The notes under the pieces were generated by a model. That model was not told the origin of the DNA and ran no database searches. It saw only the letters and a list, made by a program, of their open reading frames with translations. A program made the translations under genes and the position numbers. This document shows, piece by piece, positions 23,510 through 35,388 of a stretch of 64,000 nt of DNA (positions are counted from its first letter, which is position 1; every line of letters begins with the position of its first letter). Location of the stretch: positions 186,001 through 250,000 of the forward strand of contig CAJJDP010000095.1 in NCBI GenBank assembly GCA_905182995.1, read 5' to 3'. The stretch comes from Paramecium octaurelia. Its lineage: Eukaryota; Ciliophora; Oligohymenophorea; Peniculida; Parameciidae.

Positions 23510-25569
23510 TCAAAAGTATAATTTCTATAATTATGCTATTATTTAAGAAATAGCATGCTATTCTGAGTCTTATTGCCTTTCATATACTTTTTACTTGAAT
23601 GTATCTGCTTCACTTTCTTGAGGAAAAACCAATTCTAATTTTTCATCATCCATTAAATTCATGAAGATTATTGTTTATTTTTGATCAAATGAAGTAATTA
23701 GTTTCCATTTATCTAAATGAAAGTGTAAACTATTAGTAATGATTTCTAAATTGCATAATTTAATTAATCCATCATTAAATGATAATTCATCGTAAACACG
23801 AGGATTTATAGTTTGAACGAAAGGATTCTTTAGCCAATTTTTTTAAAAACTTAAATCTAAAATTAGTAAGAATTTAATAATCTAATGAGTTACTGGAATC
23901 TTTTAGAAGATTTCTACACTTTTGGCTTATATTGATAACACAATCTAAGAAAAGTATCTATAATAGTCGATAGTTTGAGATTGGATATGTTCTTCCATTT
24001 GCCTCAATAGTTTTAATCTAATAAATGAAAGGAAAAAGTTCTAATCTTAATCTTCAAGCAACTAATTAATGATTCCAATTGACTTCAAACAATTATTTAA
24101 GGTATTTATTATTTTTTATTGTTCATCATGCATAACATTTAGTAAATTTATAATAAACATTTGCTTTTGGGATTTTGAGATTATCGATAAAGTTTCTGAT
24201 GTCAGAGCCGTTTCTAATAAAGTTAAAACTGAATGATAGTGCTCTTCATTAAGACTATTTTATAAAAAACCATATTTACAAATGATTTGTATATTCATCT
24301 TAAAACAATAGATTTTCCTTAAATAAGATGCTTGAATTTAACTTTTATATGTATCCTAAGGATTGCAATGCTTCATACAATTCCTGCTTCGGAATTTCCT
24401 TGGCAAATAATTAATTATATGAAACATAGGATATGGTTTAAGTAATGGATTATAAAAAACCATTTAATCGTTCTCCCTCCTTGTTCTCTTTTTAAGTTGT
24501 TTTAAAAAACTTTGCGCACAAGTTTACTAATTCTGGGTCTTTGGTTGGCAAATAGTTTAATTCTAATGAAATTGATTGATATTTTGGAATTTCCTGTGAG
24601 AATAATAGTATGAGTATGCTAATTAGTATTCTCTTGCTAAATTTAATCTCAGCATTGAAAAAGCTTGATAAAATCAGACTACTTTATTGTTTAAGATTGT
24701 CATCTTTCTATTATAATGTTTATAGAAGAGGTAAGATGATGATATTAAAAAATAGATTATCTAAGATCTAAGGAATAAGCTAATAATTACATCAACCAAA
24801 TATGGTGCTATTTGATACAAATCTTTAAAAAAGTAATACATGTTCTTTAATTCCTCATGATAGTAATCTTGATCTTTGCTCCATTTGTATAACAGTTCTT
24901 TCATAAATGCAATGTGATTTGCTAATACTTACAGAAATGGATAGCATTGAAGATATTGCAATAGTTCATTCTCCATCTAACTGTTTTATACGATCTAAAG
25001 TATTGATAATAATATATGTCTTGTGTAAGTTCGAGTTAAATTATCTTTAGCATTAAAGAAGTTCTAAGAATATAGCAGAAGTGGGAATTATGCATATCTC
25101 TAATGAAGTTATAATCAATTGTTACTTAATTAAAGAATAAATTGATGTTATCTCTTGTTACCTTATTTGATAGAATTTTAATGAAATTAATATAGTAATC
25201 CTAAGTTTCATCATTGGTTAGATCATAGTTATAAATAATAAATTCGTTTAATTAGGGTAAAGAGAGAAGCACAACAATGTTTTTTCCAATGTTTGTTCTA
25301 TTTAATTTAAATAATTTGGTACATCAGCATAGAAATTTGATGCAAGATAGTATTTACTATATTGGTATCCTTAGTTGATTTCAATATTCTCACAAATTCT
25401 TCTATAATTTTAACTTCAATGAATTAACTAGATAGTATTCATAAATTTACTCAAAGAGGTCTGATTCTTTTTAATCTCCTAAGATGGCAAGTTCTGAAAG
25501 GGAAGAGACTGATTCTATTATGTTAACATTCTGCTTTAAATTATTAGAATGACGAGTAAATAAATCCAT
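23510..25569 (-). CDS. CLEC16A: CLEC16A/Gop-1 homologue, FPL-domain protein (645 aa)
   Basis: CLEC16A acts in endosome/autophagy trafficking and mitophagy in animals. ATG at 25567-25569 (MDLFTRHSNNLKQNV), TGA at 23510-23512, five introns (23, 25, 26, 23 and 25 nt; the first at 25428-25450), giving 646 codons exactly. The FPL domain is clear: IIESVSSLSELAILGDQKES, IEVKIIEEFVRILK, NEFIIYNYDLTNDETQDYY and INFIKILSNKVTRDN follow the animal protein in order, then ILDNLFFNIIILPLLQTLQ. The C-terminal half is diverged and shorter than in human (1053 aa). The start could lie further upstream: an open frame exists to about 25660, but no ATG is in phase there. Confidence 0.85.
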
Positions 25570-26028
25570 GATGTTATTAATAAAAAAGCATATAAAATAA
25601 TTTACATTATAATTCAATATTGTATGTGAATTCAAGGGAACATATAGTAGCTGCAACAAACTTTAGCAAGGCCATCCTTAAGAGGTGACTCAAAGAAAAA
25701 AACTGAATACAGCAACTAAGTCCCGATTAGAATGGATACATTCAACATTATTTTTTAAGAGGACGACTAATAGAATTAGAGGTGTATATGGAGGTATTTC
25801 ATTATAAATTTTAGTTTTCAGATTATTTAGATAGGTTGAGTGGTCAAAGGAAGTGAAGTTTGGATTAGGTATTGAAATCAGAGTTGAAAAATTATTAAAT
25901 GGATAAAGAAATTCAGAAAGAATTGTGTGGTTATTAATTTTTAGGGGGAAGAAATAATAATTTATATAAATATTTTATCTCCAAAGATTTATTAATTAAT
26001 ATAAATTTCTAATTTCCTCAAATTTTCC
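25570..26028. other. divergent intergenic region (CLEC16A-like / HSF)
   Basis: About 460 bases between two divergent genes. A minus-strand frame without TGA runs across 25670-25940, but it has no start codon in phase and cannot be spliced to the CLEC16A-like gene with canonical ends, so I do not call it. Both promoters are expected here. Confidence 0.4.
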
Positions 26029-26721
26029 ATGGATAAAAACAAATCAAAATATACTATTCCGTCATTCATTATTAAACTGCATGCCATTTTGGAGGATTTA
26101 GTAATGAGTAATATATATAGCAAAAGAATAATTCATAAATTATTACCTGGGCCCCCCAAGGAGATGCATTTATCGTTTTAAATCCCGAATTGTTGGAACA
26201 AAAAATACTGCCTTAACATTTTAAACATAATCACTTTACTTCTTTCTTAAGACAGTTGAATATGTATGATTTTTAGAAGATTCGAAATCAGAATAATTAA
26301 TAAGTTTTTTGGCATCAAAATTTTTTAAAAGGAAAAGAGTATAATTGAATAATAAATTAGACATCTCTTAGTTTTGTTAAAAAGAAGCTAGAACAAAATG
26401 TAGTAAAAACAAAAGTTAAATCATCAATGTTTTTAAAGATTCTTAATAGATGAGATTACTTCAATAAAATAAAATTTGAATCAAGATGAATAATAATTCA
26501 CGCACATAATAAATTAACACGAGGTCATACTATAACAACACAAATAAATATATTTAGATTTACAATAACAAAGGGAATAAATGGAAAATAAATATGAAAA
26601 ATTAACTGGATAAGTTTAAGCAATAATAAGTTTGTAAAAGGTAGATTCGACTAGTTAATACTTAGAAGGCTGTTCTTAGGAGGAAGAACAATCAGAATTT
26701 TTCTATTCCTAAAATCTCTGA
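26029..26721 (+). CDS. HSF: short heat shock factor-like protein (216 aa)
   Basis: ATG 26029, TGA 26719-26721, introns of 20 nt (26101-26120) and 22 nt (26339-26360). The HSF DNA-binding domain fills the first half: IPSFIIKLHAILED, IITWAPQGDAFIV, ILPQHFKHNHFTSFLRQLNM, YDFQKIR, FLKGKEHLL. A Gln/Asp/Glu-rich coiled-coil-like stretch follows and the protein stops with no extended activation region. It has Trp-Ala in place of the usual Trp-Asn/Ser at the start of helix 2 and is more diverged than the factor at 19529-20757. It may bind DNA as a modulator or repressor; that is inference. Confidence 0.93.
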
Positions 26722-27010
26722 TAATATTTATTCATCATATTACGTATAATTAAATTTAAAATTGAAAAAAAGACGCACAATTTAAAATAAGCTTTAACAA
26801 GTTTTGTTTGTATTCTTAATTGATGGTTATATATTATAATTTGCTATTTCGGTAGAAGTATACTAAATTTAAGGATAAATTTTGGGTTATTTTTAATAAT
26901 TAAATTTATGTTTATGTTTATTTTTATTGCTAATTAAATAAATTATAACTACAATCTACCTCTCTAAGAATTTAGATTATCTCTTAATTATTAGAAAGAG
27001 TAACCTAAAA

Positions 27011-28760
27011 TCAATTCTAGGATAGATTTTAAAGATTTTTTTCACTGTTTTTTCTAGACCTAATATTTAAAAATTATGTGGCTCTTCGAGAATCAATTTC
27101 CTCAGGAGTACGAGATTCCTCATTAAATGAGTATAATTAGAGTTTTTAATCAACATTTGCCTATTAATCCTTTAGTTATTTATTTAATTCATCATAAATC
27201 TTCTTCAAATGTTTAAGATCATTTTATTCAATCCCTTTGATGTCTAACTCTATATTTTTCTCCAAAATTTGTAGATAATGTTTTTTCTAAATATCTGTAT
27301 ATGTAGATCTCAAACCTTTGGTTCTATTTTATAACCTAAAACTTTAAAAAATAATATAATTACAATTCAAACAGCATATTTTACTATGACTGAACAGCAT
27401 TTCGATATATATCAAGATTTTCAACTAGATAATCAATATTGTCTTAAGATTATAGATTTTCATTTTTATTGAATGATTAATCCTCTTCAGATCCAGAATT
27501 CTTTTTTTAAATTTGTTTTGAGAATTTTGATTATTATAATACATCAGTTTAAGGTTGAACCAATATACGTTAACTTCCTTAGATAGAATCTGATAATAAT
27601 TAAGATTAATCAAATTGAGCTTATAGATGGTGGTCTGATTCTGGAGATTTCAGCTGAATTTTGAATTGTTGTAAACTAGTTTTATAATGTTAATCATCTT
27701 CAATTAATTCATCCTATTCAATATTAGCGAGACTTTTGATATGAATGCCTGTTTACCCTCTATGAAGCTAAGATGATTAGTAGAAAATAGCAGATGGAGG
27801 ATGGTGAGCAATATTGACTGTACTTTCTTAAGATTTCCCTAGATTTTTCATTGTGTTAAATTATTTTGATTTCAAAAGATGAGATTTTGATTTTTCAAAT
27901 TCTTGAAGTATTTTATCTTCCATTTATGCTACTTTTTCTTTCGTCTGTTATTCTCTTATTTATTCTTCTTTTTCGGCATTAAGTTAAATCAAATTTAGTT
28001 TATTGCTAATTTCTTCTTCTAAGTTATTTATTTCTTTTGTATAAGTTTGATCAATATCTTTTATTTTTCCAGTGACTTCTAACGTATTTCCTATGAAGTT
28101 TGTCGTTTCTCTTGCTAGTTGGTCTTTAGTGAATTAAAGCAGTTGATAATTTAAGGCTATATAATTTTGTTGATTTTATTAGATAACTTTATTACTCAAT
28201 TGCTATGTCAATAATTGATTCTGCAAAGCTTGATTGATAGTATTGACCTCTTTTTTATTGAATTCTCCTTTATGATATTACTTCATATGTAAATCAAACT
28301 AAGACTCTGTTGTGACCACTTTATCACAATAAAGACATTAGATTAATTGGGTGTTTATAATTTTCTACATGAATTTTTCCTTCTAATTCAATTCTAATTA
28401 CAGTTTTTTTCTTGCTGCCTTTATGTTTACTTTACTTTCTAAAAGTTTTTTTTCCGTTTTTCTAATCTAGAAATTAATTATATGTTTACTTGTTCCACTA
28501 TGTCTAATGTCAACTTTTCATTGTATTTTTCATACTCAATCAATTCTTCAGTGGAATGTTCATAATATTGTATTGCTAATTGGTGTATATGCAGCAATTT
28601 GGCTAGATACACAGGGTGCATAGTTTAAAAGTCTTCCAATTATATTTCAAACTAAACTTTTATTAAATTGTACTTTATAGATGAGGTTGAGATAATACTG
28701 TAACTATTCGAAATCCGTGCATCCAGAATAGTTTTGGATCTCTTTCCAAAAATTAGACAT
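27011..28760 (-). CDS. DZIP1: DZIP1/Iguana-like C2H2 zinc-finger coiled-coil protein (558 aa)
   Basis: DZIP1 proteins act at the basal body and transition zone in cilium assembly. ATG at 28758-28760, TGA at 27011-27013; introns 22 nt (28652-28673), 23 nt (28467-28489) and 28 nt (27336-27363). The N-terminal region has the Dzip-like pattern: an aromatic start (NFWKEIQNYSG), then HPVYLAKLLHIHQLAIQYY and a coiled coil. A single C2H2 finger follows: CLYCDKVVTTESQFDLHMKQ then YH (C-x2-C-x12-H-x4-H). A long coiled coil comes next, then a Gln/Ser-rich tail. Family order (N domain, finger, coiled coil) matches. The call is good but based on pattern, not alignment. Confidence 0.75.
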
Positions 28761-28804
28761 TTTTATAAAAGATTAATTTTAAATAATTTATTATTTAATA
28801 TATT

Positions 28805-29980
28805 ATGGGAAGGAATAAAATTGACATTCAATATCTTAAAGATGATCGTATAAGGAATGTAAATTTATTATTTTAATTACTTATTCTACTATTTTTAGAA
28901 CCACTATATAATTTAAATTACTGCTTAATATTATTTTAGATCACATTCAATAAAAGAAAAAATGGTTTGTTGAAAAAAGCATGTGAGTTGGCTGTGTTGT
29001 GTAATATAAAAATGCTGTTGTGTTTTACAGATCTAAGTGGAAATGTATATTAATTCACCTCTACTGACAATATTGAAATGGAAATGATTTAATCTAACCA
29101 TAAAAAGGTTTTCACAAAACAAGATGTACGTTAAATATCAAATATCTTAGTATCCAGGATTTCAAAAGAGAAAAGAAAGTGAAACATAATCAGAAGCAGA
29201 AAGTGAACAAAGTGTCGACTAAAAAAGAACCAGAGCTTCAAGTAAATAACAATAAATTTAATAATTGAATCATTAGTAATAACAACCTAATGGATAATAG
29301 TAAATGAGGCTGAGAAATAAAATAGAAAATGGTGAGAAAATACAATAATAATAATAATAATAATAATAACAATAATAATAATAATAACAAAATCAGTTTT
29401 AACAAGATTCAAGGAAAATGGTAAAAATGGAAAACAAATAGGAGGAGCAAGATTTGTAGAAATCCAAAATGAGAGTTAAAAATAAAATGAATAATAATGA
29501 TGAAATGCTTGTTAATGACATTATCGACCATCAGTAAGCTAGAAATTTTGATGACCTATATTAATGTGGAAATTACAATGATGATTAATCAAATTCCTAA
29601 TAAGATCATTAGGATTATAAATAGTAATTATCAATCTTTACTAATTCTAACCCAATTAAACTGATGAAAATGGACAGTTTACTAAATGGTCTCAATAACA
29701 GCAAACCAAATAATAATAATTTTATAAGTGAACAATATAATAAGTTTTTTAACAAAGAAAGAGTACATATTCATAATTAATAAAGATTGATTCCTTAAAC
29801 AATAGTAAAGTATTACAACCTAGCGTTTAATTTATTGTTCCACCCTAAGTGTATTTTAATATTCCTCCTTCTCCTATAAGTTAAGCAATGAACAAAGTCT
29901 ATGTTGGAGTAGATGAACCAATGGAATATAATTTAGGACAGTCTCAATATATGGATGGGTTTAAAAAATACTCTAAATGA
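28805..29980 (+). CDS. MADS-box transcription factor (348 aa)
   Basis: DNA-binding factor of the SRF/MEF2 class. ATG 28805, TGA 29978-29980. The MADS domain is MGRNKIDIQYLKDDRIRN then ITFNKRKNGLLKKACELAVL and CNIKMLLCFTDLSGNVYQF. These two parts are separated by 81 non-family bases (28859-28939, GTAAAT..ATTTTAG), far longer than other introns here. Two further introns are normal: 25 nt (29126-29150) and 23 nt (29763-29785). After the domain the protein is Gln/Asn-rich, with a (TAA) codon run at 29345-29390 encoding poly-Gln, and ends GQSQYMDGFKKYSK. A MEF2-like second domain is not evident. It starts 44 bases from the divergent DZIP1-like gene. Confidence 0.92.
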
Positions 29981-30869
29981 AAATTTAATAATTTAAACAT
30001 ATTTCATATCCTAAAATAACAAAAAGATTATTTTATTCTAATTCCTTATTGTGAGTAAGATTTCTAATAGAGTATTCCATAGGCCATAAAATTTACTGTA
30101 TAGATAAAAGTCATAATAATCTATATCTATTAAATATTATCTAAATGTTGAGCCTATTTCTATTCATAATTTCCTATATTTCTTTGTGTTTACCATCTTT
30201 CCCATAGTATAAATAAAATCTTCAATAATTAATAACAATTCATGGTTAATTTATTATATTTCTATAGAAGGTTAACTGCTTTACTCATAATTTATATATA
30301 ATTTAATTCTTTAAGATTTTATTTTCTTGAAATCAAAATTCTAATTTAATAGGTTGATAAATACTATGTATACAGTAAATTTGTTTTTGTTATTTTATTA
30401 GCATTTTATAGACACATTATTCAATTATTCAAGATTAATATAAATAACAATTCAATGCTAGTTGATTTCAAATTTCCTTTTATTCATATGAAATTAATAA
30501 GATATGGTTATCTAATTTTTTTCAAACGAAAATACTTTCTATAAAAATAATTTTAATCATATTAGAATAAATCATTATTAAAATCGTCTGCCCATAGCTG
30601 CTGATACTATTTATTCTTATTTTAATTTTGCTTAATGAAAACATCAAATTTATAAAAAATTGTTACAAATTTCATTTTTTTAATTATTATAGAAATCTAA
30701 TTTTCGACCAAAATTAGATATTATAGTTCCTTTGTATTAGATGTAGGATTAGAAAGAAGTTGGTAACTTAATTTTAATTATGTTCATTTGAACCTTTTAA
30801 AATTGAAATAAGCATATAACATGACAACTATATTAAAACGGATTATATTAATATATATTAAAATAGCTA
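29981..30869. other. AT-rich intergenic stretch, right part duplicated by assembly
   Basis: No gene or RNA seen on either strand in about 890 bases. From 30341 on, the sequence is identical to 31717 onward (see repeat entries). The last part is the upstream region of the trichocyst gene. Confidence 0.45.
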
Positions 30870-31715
30870 ATGTAAAAAGTCTTAGCTTTTATATTGACTA
30901 TTTATTTAGTCAGCTCTGTTGATCCAAGCATGGTGTAATTGAGCACCGAGAAAATTGATGAGCTTTCTTAAAGTAATTTGGGGAGATTTATTATTGAGAT
31001 GGCCCAGACTCATGCAGAAATGAGAGGTCCATTAGGTATGAGTGAGAAATAACTATAAAGATGATTTGGTGACAGCAATTGGAGATTTGGAGAATGAACT
31101 GACTGCTGAATTGCAATAATTAGAAGACGATTTTACTAGATCAACAAATCAACATCAAACAACTCAGGAAAACTTAGACATTAACATAGGTCAAACAGAG
31201 ATCAACATTTTTAATGAGAAGGACTTTATTGATGCAATATTATTACCAAGCATTGATTAAACTAATTAAAAGATTGATAGATTGAATGGTTTTATAAATG
31301 ACAATAGAGATTCATTAGCTAGAGAAACATTAAATAGATAAAATTAACATTAAGCTTATCTAGACAGAGGTAATATAAATAAAGATTGTAGTGAGTGAAC
31401 ACCAAGGAGCAATTAGTGCTGTGGATGAGGCTTTGTAATTGATCAACTCTTTAATTAATGGAAATATAGCATTCACTGAAAAAGCAACAATCCATTAGGC
31501 TGTCAAGAGAGTCAATAATAAAATCGCAAGAACCAGCACTATTCACCCAGTCGTTGAAGCCTTGCTTTAATTGACACAAAACTTCTCGGATTAAGGATAG
31601 GCCTAGAAAATTAGAGACTTGTTATAAGACACAAGAAACCAATTAGTTAGTAGTCTGAACTAAGTAATAATGAGATGCTATATGATTAGGAAAATGCTGA
31701 TGAAAAATAGATTGA
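30341..31715 (+). repeat. exact direct duplicate, copy 1 (1375 bp), likely unmerged contig overlap
   Basis: Identical by eye to 31717-33091 and separated from it by a single N at 31716. Copy 1 stops abruptly inside an exon of the trichocyst gene; copy 2 continues through to the stop. Both the identity and the N at the joint point to overlapping contig ends, not biology. Confidence 0.9.
30870..31715 (+). CDS. truncated copy of trichocyst matrix protein gene (assembly duplicate)
   Basis: Same start (ATG 30870) and sequence as the full gene at 32246-33478, but cut at the N at 31716, after the third intron. It should not be counted as a separate gene. See the full copy for annotation. Confidence 0.85.
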
Positions 31716-31716
31716 N
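31716..31716. other. single ambiguous base N at contig joint
   Basis: Lone n between two exact 1375-bp copies. Marks where two contigs were placed next to each other; the true gap is negative (an overlap). Confidence 0.9.
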
Positions 31717-33091
31717 CTAATTTAATAGGTTGATAAATACTATGTATACAGTAAATTTGTTTTTGTTATTTTATTAGCATTTTATAGACACATTATTCAA
31801 TTATTCAAGATTAATATAAATAACAATTCAATGCTAGTTGATTTCAAATTTCCTTTTATTCATATGAAATTAATAAGATATGGTTATCTAATTTTTTTCA
31901 AACGAAAATACTTTCTATAAAAATAATTTTAATCATATTAGAATAAATCATTATTAAAATCGTCTGCCCATAGCTGCTGATACTATTTATTCTTATTTTA
32001 ATTTTGCTTAATGAAAACATCAAATTTATAAAAAATTGTTACAAATTTCATTTTTTTAATTATTATAGAAATCTAATTTTCGACCAAAATTAGATATTAT
32101 AGTTCCTTTGTATTAGATGTAGGATTAGAAAGAAGTTGGTAACTTAATTTTAATTATGTTCATTTGAACCTTTTAAAATTGAAATAAGCATATAACATGA
32201 CAACTATATTAAAACGGATTATATTAATATATATTAAAATAGCTAATGTAAAAAGTCTTAGCTTTTATATTGACTATTTATTTAGTCAGCTCTGTTGATC
32301 CAAGCATGGTGTAATTGAGCACCGAGAAAATTGATGAGCTTTCTTAAAGTAATTTGGGGAGATTTATTATTGAGATGGCCCAGACTCATGCAGAAATGAG
32401 AGGTCCATTAGGTATGAGTGAGAAATAACTATAAAGATGATTTGGTGACAGCAATTGGAGATTTGGAGAATGAACTGACTGCTGAATTGCAATAATTAGA
32501 AGACGATTTTACTAGATCAACAAATCAACATCAAACAACTCAGGAAAACTTAGACATTAACATAGGTCAAACAGAGATCAACATTTTTAATGAGAAGGAC
32601 TTTATTGATGCAATATTATTACCAAGCATTGATTAAACTAATTAAAAGATTGATAGATTGAATGGTTTTATAAATGACAATAGAGATTCATTAGCTAGAG
32701 AAACATTAAATAGATAAAATTAACATTAAGCTTATCTAGACAGAGGTAATATAAATAAAGATTGTAGTGAGTGAACACCAAGGAGCAATTAGTGCTGTGG
32801 ATGAGGCTTTGTAATTGATCAACTCTTTAATTAATGGAAATATAGCATTCACTGAAAAAGCAACAATCCATTAGGCTGTCAAGAGAGTCAATAATAAAAT
32901 CGCAAGAACCAGCACTATTCACCCAGTCGTTGAAGCCTTGCTTTAATTGACACAAAACTTCTCGGATTAAGGATAGGCCTAGAAAATTAGAGACTTGTTA
33001 TAAGACACAAGAAACCAATTAGTTAGTAGTCTGAACTAAGTAATAATGAGATGCTATATGATTAGGAAAATGCTGATGAAAAATAGATTGA
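31717..33091 (+). repeat. exact direct duplicate, copy 2 (1375 bp)
   Basis: Second copy of 30341-31715. It continues seamlessly into unique sequence at 33092, and contains the complete 5' part of the trichocyst gene. Confidence 0.9.
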
Positions 33092-33478
33092 AGAGACTTG
33101 GGCAGAGAGATAAAAAACATTGAACACTGAGTATTAAGAATTCAAGAGATCTCTCCTTGAAGCTACCTATGTTTTGGCTGCCTATTAAAGTATTTACATA
33201 AATAAATTTAATTTCAGATAAATTGAAATCAACTCAAGAAGCCTTGGCTTAGAATGAACTTGATTTATAAAATTACAAGGAATCCTTATGTAAACAATAA
33301 GTTTTATCAATTAGAATAGGACAAAGATGCTCAAGCCTAAGAGATCCAAATTTACAATGAATTGAAGGCTCAATATTAAATTCAACTCTAGACTACTAGA
33401 AATGCTAAAGACTTTGTGAACTCTGCAGAATTTAGCACAGTCATTAGAAACAAATTAAATTAAGGAGGATTGGCATGA
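32246..33478 (+). CDS. trichocyst matrix protein (368 aa)
   Basis: Structural protein stored as a crystal in trichocysts, the exocytotic organelles of Paramecium. ATG 32246, TGA 33476-33478. Five introns: 25 nt (32412-32436), 22 nt (32746-32767), 26 nt (33040-33065), 28 nt (33190-33217) and 25 nt (33290-33314); 369 codons result. There is a signal peptide (MQKVLAFILTIYLVSSVDPS) for the secretory route. The rest is acidic, all-helical and Cys-free, with heptad-rich stretches such as DLENELTAELQQLEDDF and the family-typical ending NKLNQGGLA. Mature proteins of this family arise by proteolysis into two chains; a processing site may lie near residue 180, but I cannot fix it. Belongs to the large TMP multigene family; which member is not clear. 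Confidence 0.85.
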
Positions 33479-33500
33479 TTAGTGAGAATTAAATATTAAT

Positions 33501-34472
33501 ATGTAAATTACATAAAATTCGCACTCACCACCACCTGCAAAAAAACAACATCTCAAATTGCATGTCAAACCAATTTAATTGCCAGATGTAAATGTGTTGA
33601 ATAAGACCGTGGGCAATTCAGATCCGGAGATTAGTAGTAAGATTATTAAGACAGAAAGAATTACAGCAATTAAGCAAAGCAAAAAGTTTCACATTAAATA
33701 AGTCTAAAACAACACTCATAATCGATTGTAAACAAATCATCCAAGACTTTTGTTATAAGAAAATGACGGTTTATCTCTAATATTGTAGAAATAATCCTTG
33801 ACTACGACATCAGAGAAAATCATCACAAGTATCATCTATATATAGATAATAGAATAATTGGTCGCTGAATTGAAAAACAAAATAGATTAATAGGACTCTA
33901 TTATTAGATTATAGGAGTTCAAAATTAATAGATTATAATAGGAACTGTTATCATAAAAATACTATTGCTCAAATTTATTAGCTAAAATATTTTAAAATGA
34001 TCCTAAAAATTAATACATAAGTACACTGAAAGTGCCAAAACTAGGATTTTAAATTTAAGAGAACACCTAATTAAGTTCCTTATAGCCATCTTTGATAAAG
34101 CCATCAAATAATCTTGATTAAACAAGAATTAAAAATCTGCAAAATCAAATTACATCACTTAAACTGTAATAGTAAGAATTCAAAAATTTTATCAAAGATG
34201 CTTTTTTTTCATTTAAAAAGATTATTTAATCCTTTGAAACTTAATCAAGAGAAAAGATTTAAGGAGTTTAAACTGAGCATAAATTACTTTTAAGCTCTCT
34301 TGAAGAAATTATCAAAACGAATAACATGTAATTACTTGTTTTCTAATTTAGAAATAAAACAGAAGAACTAAGCAAAATCAATCAAAAGGCTGAAATTATT
34401 TGTTAAGAGTATATTCTTTCTGAAGCATAAAAGGAGGTCTACTATTAAAAATGTCTTTCATTATTAAGTTGA
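33501..34472 (+). CDS. coiled-coil hypothetical protein (323 aa)
   Basis: Intronless, ATG 33501 to TGA 34470-34472, only 22 bases after the trichocyst gene stop. The N-terminus is Pro/Lys/His-rich (SPPPAKKQHLKLHVKP). From about residue 110 there are two long heptad stretches (IEQLVAELKNKIDQQDS to LQQELLSQK, and LQNQITSLKLQQQEF onward). No membrane or catalytic motif. Likely a cytoskeletal or cortical protein by composition only. Confidence 0.72.
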
Positions 34473-34854
34473 TTTTTCATCTTATTTATTACATCAAATA
34501 GTTTTATTAGTTTAGAATATAAGATTATATAACCTGTAAATATATCTCTTTCAATATAAATAAGAAACTCTCTAAATCTCAAAGATTAATCATCATAAAT
34601 ATTGAGTGACATAAATAAAAATTGACTATGTGAAATGATATTCTATTTTATGCAATTTGCAATTGTTTCATAAAATAATATAAAATAATATAAAAATTGA
34701 TAATTTTGTAAGAGAAATGGATTAGGGATGGGAAGTAAGTGAAGAACACTACTTAGAACATTTAATGTAAAACCCTCTATTTTTAAAGAGGTAGGGATCT
34801 TAATAAATTGATAAGCCTGCCATTTTGGCATCTTAAGAATCACCGAAAACAAGA
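34473..34854. other. AT-rich intergenic stretch
   Basis: About 380 bases. A minus-strand frame at 34643-34852 exists but would put a second gene back-to-back at the next start codon and has no family features; not called. Nothing else seen. Confidence 0.4.
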
Positions 34855-35367
34855 ATGAGATTTAGAACAACTTCAATGGCAAAATTGGATGAGAGCAGCA
34901 AGCCTAATTCTCCTAACAAGAAGCCAGTTATGGAACCATAAGTAAAAGTAGACTCCCAAATCAAATAATAGCAGTCCTCAATGATATTGAAAACACCTAT
35001 AAGATAGCAAAAATTTTAATTATATCCTCAGAAGATATCTCTTCGGTCGACCCTATTTTAAACTCCCTTGGAGGAGAGTAGTCCAATAAAACTGGGGAGA
35101 ACACTTTAGCCAAAATAATTTAATCCTGTATTATAGAATATCAATGACATTCATTACAACGGAATGAAAGGGTAAACTAGATCAGTGAAGAGTGCTTCAA
35201 TGAGCAATCTTTTAAATAATGATGAGCGTATAATGTAAAAGAAGAGATTGGAAGATTTCGTCTTCAAAATTAGGCCACAAAGAAATGCTAGTATTCTGTA
35301 TGTGAACTCTTAGAGCTCTCTCCAGACTACTACAGATGATATTGTACTTAGAAAAATCTAAAAATGA
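34855..35367 (+). CDS. small basic hypothetical protein (170 aa)
   Basis: Intronless from ATG 34855 to TGA 35365-35367. Rich in Ser, Lys, Gln and Pro with no hydrophobic core; contains RTTSMAKLDESSKPNSP, ILKTPIRQQ and RLEDFVFKIRPQRNA. Possibly disordered and phosphorylated (several Ser-Pro/Thr-Pro). Function unknown. The next gene on the same strand begins 21 bases later. Confidence 0.55.
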
Positions 35368-35388
35368 TTGAAATATTATTTATATTTA

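Noticed and set aside
25670-25940. Minus-strand TGA-free stretch upstream of the CLEC16A-like gene, considered as its 5' exon.
   Set aside because: No ATG in phase and no canonical intron that connects it to the FPL-domain frame; with only one stop codon, long chance frames are common in this genome.
29345-29390. TAA/CAA triplet run considered as a microsatellite.
   Set aside because: It lies in frame in the MADS protein and encodes poly-Gln, so it is explained by coding.
30870-33478. Two tandem trichocyst matrix protein genes.
   Set aside because: Copies are identical and joined at an N; the first stops at the N. Read as one gene duplicated by assembly.
34643-34852. Minus-strand 69-codon hydrophobic frame.
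   Set aside because: Starts two bases from the divergent start of a better supported gene and has no recognisable feature.
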